DNA from: Tannerella sp.
GTDB lineage: Bacteria > Bacteroidota > Bacteroidia > Bacteroidales > Tannerellaceae
Assembly (NCBI GenBank): GCA_031283915.1
Contig: JAITAY010000272.1
Coordinates: 1 to 11,301, forward strand
Direction of reading: 5' to 3'
Length of the DNA: 11,301 nucleotides
Shown piece after piece: positions 1 through 5,833 of the stretch (the first letter of the stretch is position 1; each line of letters starts with the position of its first letter). A program made the position numbers and the translations under genes. The notes under the pieces are model-generated. The model was not told the DNA's origin. It worked only from the letters and a program-made list of their open reading frames with translations, and made no database searches.

Positions 1-18
1 GGAAAAACAGAGATATTT

Positions 19-48
19 GCTCGCCATCCGACATGTCGGATAGCGAGC
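19..48. repeat. 30-bp near-perfect palindrome
   Basis: The two 15-nt halves are reverse complements except for one pair (C25 against A42), centred on ACATGT at 31-36. The octamer CCGACATG occurs at 28-35, again directly at 48-55, and inverted at 33-40. No immediate T-run follows, so it is not a textbook terminator, although it could end a transcript arriving from outside the window. A protein-binding palindrome is the other reading. No gene touches it inside the window. Confidence 0.6.
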
Positions 49-193
49 CGACATGATGTTTTCCGGTTGATTTCCAGGTTTTTTTCAAAAAAGAGGAAGG
101 CGGTGGAAAGAAAAAAGGAGCGGTTTGACAGGCGTATATGCCCAACAGTTTTAAACGCATTTTAAAAATGCAACCCGCGCAACAGGCAGCGGC

Positions 194-221
194 TTTCTGC
201 ACAAGCCTGCTTGTGCAGAAA
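194..221. repeat. Perfect hairpin upstream of the first promoter
   Basis: A 12-13 bp perfect inverted repeat (TTTCTGCACAAG against CTTGTGCAGAAA) closes on a very short loop around 206-209. It lies about 20 nt before the -33 region of the first promoter. The 3' side runs into A residues, so on neither strand does it have the T-run of an intrinsic terminator. It could still be the 3' hairpin of an upstream transcript or a regulatory site. Confidence 0.55.
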
Positions 222-239
222 AAAAGATCCTGTTTTTTC

Positions 240-268
240 TTGCAGATAAAAATATCTCATTAACTTTG
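240..268 (+). promoter_or_regulatory. Bacteroidota-type promoter for the membrane protein/regulator operon
   Basis: A -7 box TAACTTTG (261-268) fits the Bacteroidota consensus TAnnTTTG exactly. A TTG at 240-242, 18 nt upstream, serves as the -33 element. The expected transcription start near 275 leaves a leader of about 15 nt before the ATG at 290. The TTTG of the -7 box is also half of the inverted repeat annotated at 263-279. Confidence 0.65.
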
Positions 269-279
269 CCGCACAAAGT
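263..279. promoter_or_regulatory. Putative operator ACTTTG-N5-CAAAGT, copy 1
   Basis: A 6-bp inverted repeat with a 5-nt spacer overlaps the -7 box and the predicted transcription start. The same half-sites, same spacing and the same following ACT recur at 1332-1348 before creD. A repressor dimer bound here would block initiation. The winged-helix protein encoded at 978-1274 is the obvious candidate ligand, by proximity only. Confidence 0.5.
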
Positions 280-289
280 ACTTTTTGAT

Positions 290-967
290 ATGAAGAATAA
301 AGAGGTTTTAAGTACACTGAATGAAATCAGGGATATGATGCAGAAGTCATCCAAATTCCTGACATTAAGCGGTATGTCGGCCGTGCTGGTAGGCGTCTAC
401 GCCTGCGTTGCCGCAGTGATTGCCTGCAACATACTGGGGAACGAAAGCGGTCTCGCACTGGATTTTGCAGATTTTCCGCAATTGAGGGTTAACATGTCCT
501 GGCGGTTACAACTGATGGAATTTTCGGCCGCCGTTTTGATTTTGCTGTGTATCGGCACGGTCTACGCTTTTTCGTACCGGAAGGCAAAGAAACAGCAGAA
601 GCCGCTTGTTTTTAACATTACCGTGCGGCGTTTCCTGTGGAGTTTCTTCCTGCCGCTGATTGTTGGGGGCATACTGTGCCTGACGTTGATATACAAACAG
701 GAATATGGCCAGATATCCGATTTCATGCTGATTTTCTACGGCATTGCGCTTGTCAATGCGTCGAGCTATACTTATTCGAATACGCGCTTCCTGGGTTATG
801 CCGAGCTGGCTCTGGGATTGACGGGCGGTTTTATCGACGGTCATGCGCTGCTGCTCTGGATGCTTGGATTCGGCGTTTTTCATATTGTGTACGGCGTTTT
901 CATCTATCTGAAATACGACAGAAAGCCGGATGTAAACAGACAGGGCGGCAATCGGATCACTGTATAA
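290..967 (+). CDS. Polytopic membrane protein of unknown function, partner of the winged-helix regulator
   Basis: This 225-residue protein has a short charged amphipathic N-terminus (MKNKEVLSTLNEIRDMMQKS) and then about five or six hydrophobic segments, roughly residues 26-48, 77-95, 115-134, 143-160, 168-185 and 188-207. Basic stretches at 97-104 and 208-213 suggest cytoplasmic loops or tail. I see no catalytic motif. The ATG at 290 is preferred over an upstream in-frame TTG at 266 because that codon lies inside the -7 promoter box. The stop is 10 nt before the winged-helix gene, so the two are almost certainly cotranscribed. Pairing of such a membrane protein with a small winged-helix regulator and CreD looks like a conserved Bacteroidota arrangement, as far as I recall. 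The membrane protein may sense something or modulate the regulator, but that is inference. Confidence 0.85.
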   Translation: MKNKEVLSTLNEIRDMMQKSSKFLTLSGMSAVLVGVYACVAAVIACNILGNESGLALDFADFPQLRVNMSWRLQLMEFSAAVLILLCIGTVYAFSYRKAKKQQKPLVFNITVRRFLWSFFLPLIVGGILCLTLIYKQEYGQISDFMLIFYGIALVNASSYTYSNTRFLGYAELALGLTGGFIDGHALLLWMLGFGVFHIVYGVFIYLKYDRKPDVNRQGGNRITV

Positions 968-977
968 TCTCGACGTG

Positions 978-1274
978 ATGAAGGTTAATATTCAAGATAT
1001 AAACAAGGCGTTTGAAAACAGGATACGGCTGGGTATTATGACTGTTTTGATGGCAAACGAATCTTTTGACTTCGTGAGCCTCAAAATGCAGTTGAACCTG
1101 ACGGACGGGAATCTGGCAAGCCACGTGCGGGCGCTGGAAGAACTTGGCTATATCCAAAGCAGCAAGCAATTTATAGGCCGCAAACCCAATACGGCCTATG
1201 CTATTATGGATTCAGGGCGCGAGGCGTTTATCAATCATATCCGCGCTCTCGAAACGTTATTGAAAATCAAGTAG
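978..1274 (+). CDS. Small winged-helix DNA-binding transcriptional regulator
   Basis: This 98-residue single-domain protein resembles the compact winged-helix family (HTH_34 type, related to MarR/ArsR folds). Helix 1-2 covers roughly residues 7-27 (NKAFENRIRLGIMTVLM). The recognition helix region is LTDGNLASHVRALEELGYI (41-59), a typical pattern for this family. The wing follows with FIGRKPNTAYAIMDSG (65-80). There is no effector domain. A GTG at 975 directly precedes the ATG at 978; the ATG is preferred. It sits 10 nt after the membrane protein gene and 96 nt before creD. The inverted repeats at 263-279 and 1332-1348 suggest autoregulation and control of creD, which is inferred from position and repeat identity rather than shown. 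Confidence 0.88.
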   Translation: MKVNIQDINKAFENRIRLGIMTVLMANESFDFVSLKMQLNLTDGNLASHVRALEELGYIQSSKQFIGRKPNTAYAIMDSGREAFINHIRALETLLKIK

Positions 1275-1331
1275 ACAAAATCATTTTACGACAAAACGAC
1301 TTTTTATTTATCAACAAAACTATATTTATCA

Positions 1332-1348
1332 ACTTTGTACTGCAAAGT
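1332..1348. promoter_or_regulatory. Putative operator ACTTTG-N5-CAAAGT, copy 2, before creD
   Basis: Its half-sites and 5-nt spacing are identical to those at 263-279, and it is likewise followed by ACT and a T-rich stretch. It lies 22 nt before the creD ATG. The upstream half overlaps a -7-like box, CAACTTTG (1330-1337), which departs from TAnnTTTG at the first base. I see no good -33 TTG, so this promoter looks weaker than copy 1, or depends on an activator. Confidence 0.5.
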
Positions 1349-1370
1349 ACTATTTTAAAATTACAGAATT

Positions 1371-2774
1371 ATGGATTCAAAAGATTTTGGTAATGAACAG
1401 AAGCAGGCCGTATTTCAGGAACCTGCCAGCGGTTTCAATCCGCAACGGCAAATCAATTCGCCGCAATCGTTTTTTTCGCGTTTTCGCATGGTATTCAAAT
1501 CGTTTATTATCGGGTTTCTGACCCTGCTCCTGCTGATTCCGATGTTCATGATCGGAAATCTGATACGCGAGCGCGAAGAGACAGCCGGCGAAGCCTCGAA
1601 CGAAGTGCGCCAGAAATGGAGTGGCGCGCAAACCATCATGGGGCCGATACTGACCGTCCCGTTCCAAACGGAACAAACGGGTCTGAACAACGAGGGGAAA
1701 AAAGAAACGAAAACCGTCGTGACGGCGTATCAAATCCTCCCCGAATCGCTGGAAATAAGCGGTCAAATCCGCACAAGGGAACTTGAGCGCGGGCTTTACG
1801 AAGTGGTCGTCTACAATGCGCCGCTCGAACTGAAGGGTTCGTTCGTGGCGCCCGAAGAACTGATTTCGCTGGTGAAAGCCGGCGGCATCCTCTTCGACGA
1901 GGTGACGCTGGATATTGGCATTTCGGACATGCGCGGTATCGTAGACAGGGTTCTTATGGACTGGGGCGGCCGTGAACTTGTTTTCAATCCGGGGATACGG
2001 CACAACAAAATCCTGACTTCGGGCATTTCAGTGGCTGTCGATTTAAATTCGCTTGTCGAAAATCAAACCGTAGCATTTTCCGCTCATATCGAACTGAAAG
2101 GTTCGCAGTCGCTGATGTTTGCTCCGCTGGGCAAAACGACGCGGGTGAAACTGGAATCGAACTGTAATACGCCGAGTTTTACGGGGGCTTATTTGCCGAA
2201 CGAGCGTAATGTGGAAAACGGCTTTACGGGGGAATGGAAAATCATGCATCTGAACAGAAATTATCCGCAGGCGATTTATGGCGATGAATGGCAGCATGAT
2301 GTGTCGGCCTCCGTCTTCGGTGTCGAAATGCTGATTCCCGTGCAGCATTACCAAAAAGCCATGCGCTCCGTCAAATATGCCATACTCATTATTTTGCTGA
2401 CGTTTGTGACTTGTTTCTTCGTCGAGATTATCCAGAAAAAAAACATTCATCCGTTTCAGTATCTGTTGGTCGGGCTGGCGCTGTGTCTCTTCTACGCACT
2501 GCTCGTGTCTATTTCGGAACATGCCGGCTTCTGCGTGGCATACGTAATTGCTTCGCTTATGACCGTGCTGTTGCTTGCGTCATACATGGCGGGTATCCTC
2601 AAGGCAAAAAAAATGGCATTCTCTATCGGCGGCTTACTGGCGCTGCTGTACCTGTATATTTTTGTTCTTATACAGATGGAAACGTATGCATTGCTAGCCG
2701 GAAGCATCGGACTGTTTGTCATCCTTGCCGTCATCATGTATTTTTCGCAGCGCATCAAGTGGGGCGGTAAGTAA
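1371..2774 (+). CDS. creD: Inner-membrane protein CreD
   Basis: This 467-residue protein matches the CreD family (E. coli CreD is about 450 residues). It has a soluble N-terminal extension of about 40 residues rich in Gln, Asn and Pro, then a first membrane segment at about 44-64. A large periplasmic domain follows to about 330, including EVRQKWSGAQTIMGPILTVPF-type sequence at 78-98 (family-typical W-x-G-x-Q and GP-x-L-x-x-P) and GLYEVVVYNAPLELKGSF at 141-158. The C-terminus has about five closely packed helices between roughly 335 and 460. In enterobacteria CreD is induced by the CreBC two-component system and affects envelope integrity and beta-lactam response; its biochemical activity is unclear. 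No creB or creC is nearby. A winged-helix regulator lies upstream instead, and a shared operator sits in front of creD. Confidence 0.9.
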   Translation: MDSKDFGNEQKQAVFQEPASGFNPQRQINSPQSFFSRFRMVFKSFIIGFLTLLLLIPMFMIGNLIREREETAGEASNEVRQKWSGAQTIMGPILTVPFQTEQTGLNNEGKKETKTVVTAYQILPESLEISGQIRTRELERGLYEVVVYNAPLELKGSFVAPEELISLVKAGGILFDEVTLDIGISDMRGIVDRVLMDWGGRELVFNPGIRHNKILTSGISVAVDLNSLVENQTVAFSAHIELKGSQSLMFAPLGKTTRVKLESNCNTPSFTGAYLPNERNVENGFTGEWKIMHLNRNYPQAIYGDEWQHDVSASVFGVEMLIPVQHYQKAMRSVKYAILIILLTFVTCFFVEIIQKKNIHPFQYLLVGLALCLFYALLVSISEHAGFCVAYVIASLMTVLLLASYMAGILKAKKMAFSIGGLLALLYLYIFVLIQMETYALLAGSIGLFVILAVIMYFSQRIKWGGK

Positions 2775-2794
2775 TACACGCAGGAATGGCATAA

Positions 2795-2860
2795 AAACAC
2801 AGAGGCACCCTTAATTTGCAAAAGAAAAATCTTTTGCAAATTAAGGGTGTCTCCGCGTTT
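2795..2860. repeat. 66-nt palindromic element after creD
   Basis: The inner 20-nt arms (2806-2825 and 2830-2849) are perfect reverse complements around an AAAA loop. The outer 11 nt on each side (2795-2805 and 2850-2860) match at 8 positions, and all three differences are transitions. The RNA would be a very stable stem. No U-run follows, so it is not a canonical terminator, although it could protect or end the creD mRNA. The arm sequence with its CACAGAGGCACC edge looks like a mobile or repeated intergenic palindrome, but that needs genome-wide copies to prove. Confidence 0.7.
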
Positions 2861-3056
2861 CGAGACAGGAGAAAGATGGTGGACTGGCTGTGGCCGGAAG
2901 AAACAAGTGTAGATTTTCAAATCTGTATTCCTGTCTGCATTGTTTGATTTGACAGAAAATACGGATATATAATAACGATTTGTTGCAAACGGAAGATAAT
3001 AAGTAACAGATTGCAATATCACGAAAGAAACTATACATTTTGTTTGTGATTTATGC

Positions 3057-3085
3057 TTGTGTTATGACAAAAAGATATATATTTG
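3057..3085 (+). promoter_or_regulatory. Bacteroidota-type promoter upstream of dapL
   Basis: A -7 box TATATTTG at 3078-3085 fits TAnnTTTG exactly. A -33 TTG sits at 3057-3059 with an 18-nt gap, the same geometry as the promoter at 240-268. Transcription should begin near 3092, about 265 nt before the dapL ATG. The stretch between the palindrome at 2860 and this promoter shows only a small AT-rich inverted repeat (AGATTTTCAAATCT near 2912) and no gene. Confidence 0.55.
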
Positions 3086-3356
3086 CAGCGAAAACGAACA
3101 AAAAGGAATTTACGGAAGATTGAATAATTTAAAAATGGCAGGAACGATACATATTCACAGGACATACGGAGCCGGAAACGGTTACGGATTTGTTTCGGAC
3201 GGTATGACTTCACGCATTCCGGGCACACGACGCAAAAAACAAGGTGCACGAACAAAGACAAAAACCGTGTACGCCGTACCGTGTATCCTGCGTCGTTCCA
3301 TTCGCAACAATCGACAAACATACATACATATATACATAACTACAATTCGAATAAAA
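3086..3356 (+). promoter_or_regulatory. Long dapL leader, in-frame open but probably untranslated
   Basis: About 270 nt separate the predicted transcription start from the dapL start. The dapL frame stays open through all of it, back to 3057. The conceptual residues are low in complexity and very basic (many R, K, T, I) and do not look like an aminotransferase N-terminus. An ATG at 3135 within the same frame could start a leader peptide. The 3' end has CATA-type simple repeats (3318-3340). I do not recognise a known riboswitch fold by eye. Confidence 0.4.
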
Positions 3357-4589
3357 ATGGCATTAGTAAATGAACAGTTTCTGAAACTGCCCGGCAATTA
3401 TCTGTTTTCGGATATTGCGCGGAGGGTGCAGACCTACAAACGGACGCACCCCAGGGCAGAAGTGATCAGTTTAGGTATCGGAGACGTGACCCGTCCGTTG
3501 CCGCAGGTCGTGCGTGACGCCATGCACAAGGCGGTAGACGAGATGGGCGACGTCCAGACGTTCCGCGGCTACGGCCCCGACCAGGGTTATCCGTTCCTGA
3601 TTGACGCCATCATCCGGCATGACTACGCTCCGCGCGGCGTCACGCTCGAACCGGGCGAAGTCTTCGTCAGTGACGGAGCCAAGAGCGATTCCGGTAACAT
3701 CGGCGACATGCTCGGACGCGACAACTGCGTTGGCGTGACCGACCCGATTTATCCCGTCTACATTGACTCCAACGTCATGGGTGGACGCGCCGGCGAACTC
3801 AAGGACGGTCGCTGGAGCAACATCGTCTACATCCCCTGTACCGAATCGAATGGCTTTATCCCTGACATCCCCGACCGACGGATGGACATGCTCTACCTTT
3901 GTTATCCCAACAACCCGACCGGCGCATCCATCACGCGCGAAGCGCTGAAGAAATGGGTTGATTATGCGCTGGCGAATCAGGTGTTGATTCTCTATGATGC
4001 GGCCTACGAAGCCTATATTCAGGATCCGGACATCCCGCATTCCATTTACGAAATCAAGGATGCCAGAAAGGTTGCCATCGAGTTCCGGAGTTTCTCGAAG
4101 ACGGCCGGGTTCACGGGCGTACGTTGCGGCTATACCGTCGTACCGAAAGATTTGAAGGGATTTACGACCGGCGGCGAAGCTGTTCCGCTCAACCAGTTGT
4201 GGAGCCGTCGCCAGTGTACGAAGTTCAACGGTACGAGTTACATCACCCAGCGCGGCGCCGAGGCGGTCTATTCGCCCGAAGGCGCGGCGCAGGTCAAGGA
4301 GGTGATTCAATATTATATGGAGAATGCCCGCATCATGCGCGAAGGGCTTGCCGGTGCAGGTCTGACGGTCGCCTCGGGCGGTGACAATGCTCCCTACCTG
4401 TGGATAAAGACACCTGACGGCGTCTCGTCGTGGACGTTCTTCGACCGTATGCTCCACGGAGCCAGGGTCGTCGGCACGCCGGGCGTCGGCTTCGGGCCGA
4501 GCGGCGAGGGCTATATCCGCCTGACCTCCTTCGGCACGCGGGAACACTGTACCGAAGCAATGGAACGAATCTATAAATGGTTAAAATAA
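3357..4589 (+). CDS. dapL: LL-diaminopimelate aminotransferase
   Basis: This is a PLP-dependent fold-type I aminotransferase that converts L-tetrahydrodipicolinate to LL-diaminopimelate with glutamate as amino donor, bypassing the succinylase or acetylase steps to lysine and peptidoglycan (EC 2.6.1.83). Starting at MALVNEQFLKLPGNYLF gives 410 residues, the usual family length. Visible marks are ISLGIGDVTRPLP (37-49), SDGAKSDSGNIGD (105-117), YPNNPTG (183-189), D214 and Y217 in LYDAAYEAY, and the PLP Schiff-base lysine K248 in RSFSKTAGFTGVRCGY. R388 in GYIRLTSFGT is the likely substrate-carboxylate arginine. An in-frame extension of 100 codons upstream is rejected as N-terminus because it lacks family similarity. 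The epimerase gene dapF is not in the window. The next gene starts 95 nt downstream. Confidence 0.97.
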   Translation: MALVNEQFLKLPGNYLFSDIARRVQTYKRTHPRAEVISLGIGDVTRPLPQVVRDAMHKAVDEMGDVQTFRGYGPDQGYPFLIDAIIRHDYAPRGVTLEPGEVFVSDGAKSDSGNIGDMLGRDNCVGVTDPIYPVYIDSNVMGGRAGELKDGRWSNIVYIPCTESNGFIPDIPDRRMDMLYLCYPNNPTGASITREALKKWVDYALANQVLILYDAAYEAYIQDPDIPHSIYEIKDARKVAIEFRSFSKTAGFTGVRCGYTVVPKDLKGFTTGGEAVPLNQLWSRRQCTKFNGTSYITQRGAEAVYSPEGAAQVKEVIQYYMENARIMREGLAGAGLTVASGGDNAPYLWIKTPDGVSSWTFFDRMLHGARVVGTPGVGFGPSGEGYIRLTSFGTREHCTEAMERIYKWLK

Positions 4590-4684
4590 AAGGGTGAACG
4601 TATGAGTATTTTCATGTAGTTGATGCGCACAACGCACGGACAGACACTGCGGGAAACCCCTAACTGATTCTCTAACTTAATAAA

Positions 4685-5419
4685 ATGAAAGAAATGAAAA
4701 GTATGGACATTAAAAAAAGAATCTTGACGATGACAGCCATTGTGGCCGTCGTGTTAGTGGCAGCCCCTGCCCGTATGGGGGCGCAGGAACTTTCTGTGGG
4801 AGGTGACCTGGTCAGCAGTTATGTCTGGCGGGGTGCGTATTGTGGCGGTGTCAGCGTACAGCCGGCATTATCTTTTTCAGCAGGTGGATTTTCGCTGGCG
4901 GCCTGGGGGTCGGTCGGCTTTATTTCGCCCGCCTACGTGGACGAATTTGATTTCACGCTGGGCTACGGCATCGGCGGCCTCAGTCTCGCTATTACAGACT
5001 ACTGGTTTGCCTATCGGGGGGATGAAGAATGGGCTCCCGACTATTTCAATTACAAGTCGGAAGAGACGGCTCACATGTTTGAAGCCACAGTCGGTTATGA
5101 CTTCGGGCCGCTGGCCCTGTCGTGGAACACGTTTTTCGCCGGAGCCGATTTCAAGGCTTCCGATGCCGAAAAACGGGCGTTTTCCACGTACATCGAAGCA
5201 AGCGCGCCTTTCAAGGTGGGCGACTACGGTCTGAAGCTTGAACTCGGCGTCACGCCCTGGGAGAGCATTTATGCAGACAAGTTCAACGTCGTGAATCTCG
5301 GAATCACCGGGTCGAAGGAAATTAAGATTACCGAATCGTTTACCCTTCCGGCCTTCTCGAAAGTGATTTTCAATCCGGCGGCCAAACAAACGTATTTCGT
5401 CTTTGGAATCAGTTTGTAG
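4685..5419 (+). CDS. Predicted outer-membrane beta-barrel protein (TorF/porin-like) in the ammonium cluster
   Basis: This 244-residue exported protein has an n-region rich in Lys (MDIKKR), a hydrophobic core (ILTMTAIVAVVLVAA) and likely cleavage near RMGA-QEL around residues 33-34. The mature part has alternating polar and apolar residues, many Gly and aromatic residues, and repeated short strands such as LSVGGDLVSSYVWRG, FSLAAWGSVGF, LSLAITDYWFAY and FEATVGYDFGPLALSWNTFF, ending in TYFVFGISL. This fits a small outer-membrane barrel of about 8-12 strands. The DLVSSYVWRG opening resembles the TorF/Gcw_chp putative porin family. Starts at 4685, 4694 and 4703 are all possible; the later ones give a more standard signal peptide. 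It lies 43 nt before the PII gene. A role in passage of ammonium or small amino compounds is inferred from context only. Confidence 0.8.
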   Translation: MKEMKSMDIKKRILTMTAIVAVVLVAAPARMGAQELSVGGDLVSSYVWRGAYCGGVSVQPALSFSAGGFSLAAWGSVGFISPAYVDEFDFTLGYGIGGLSLAITDYWFAYRGDEEWAPDYFNYKSEETAHMFEATVGYDFGPLALSWNTFFAGADFKASDAEKRAFSTYIEASAPFKVGDYGLKLELGVTPWESIYADKFNVVNLGITGSKEIKITESFTLPAFSKVIFNPAAKQTYFVFGISL

Positions 5420-5462
5420 CGGGAAACCTAATGGATGTTTTATCAACCAAATAGAAACAGGT

Positions 5463-5819
5463 ATGAAAAAGATTGAGGCGATTATTCGCAAGACCAAGTT
5501 TGAAGAAGTGAAAGAAGCGCTGTTGGAAGCCGACATTGAATGGTTTTCCTATTATGACGTGCGCGGCGTGGGAAAGACCCGGCAGGAACGTATTTACCGC
5601 GGGATAGTGTATGATACTAGTTACATTGAGCGCACGCTACTCACGATTGTGGTGCGCGATGTGAACGTGGACAAGACAGTAAATGCCATCCTCAAGACCG
5701 CCCAGACGGGCGAGATTGGCGACGGACGCATCTTTATCTCGACCATCGACGACTCCATCCGTATTCGCACGGGTGAGCAGGGCGACATTGCACTGTATAA
5801 TGCCGAACAGGAAAAATAA
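5463..5819 (+). CDS. glnB: Nitrogen regulatory protein P-II
   Basis: This 118-residue PII-family trimeric signal protein binds ATP/ADP and 2-oxoglutarate and typically gates AmtB or tunes glutamine synthetase and transcription. It opens with MKKIEAIIRKTKFEEVKEAL. The T-loop spans about 36-54 with ERIYRGIVY; Y50 aligns with E. coli GlnB Tyr51, the uridylylation site, and Y45 with Tyr46. The B-loop signature is TAQTGEIGDGRIF (79-91) and the C-loop is IRIRTGEQGD (99-108). The T-loop otherwise differs from proteobacterial GlnB. The frame is open upstream to 5403 but the family start is the ATG at 5463. It is 14 nt ahead of amtB; this coupling is the classic arrangement for a GlnK-type protein, so glnK is an equally valid name. 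No uridylyltransferase gene is in view. Confidence 0.94.
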   Translation: MKKIEAIIRKTKFEEVKEALLEADIEWFSYYDVRGVGKTRQERIYRGIVYDTSYIERTLLTIVVRDVNVDKTVNAILKTAQTGEIGDGRIFISTIDDSIRIRTGEQGDIALYNAEQEK

Positions 5820-5833
5820 TCAATCAGGTTTTT

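Noticed and set aside
194..221. Rho-independent terminator
   Set aside because: The hairpin is perfect, but A residues, not T residues, follow on the + strand, and on the minus strand the T-run is on the 5' side.
266..289. TTG start at 266 extending the first membrane protein by 8 residues
   Set aside because: The codon lies within the -7 box TAACTTTG, upstream of the predicted transcription start; the ATG at 290 is the sensible start.
3057..3356. A 100-residue N-terminal extension of DapL
   Set aside because: DapL proteins start at MALVN-type sequence and are about 410 residues long; the extension is very basic and has no family similarity. The region may still be a regulatory leader.
3471..4547. 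Minus-strand 358-codon open frame opposite dapL
   Set aside because: Antisense shadow of a clear aminotransferase gene with all expected active-site motifs.
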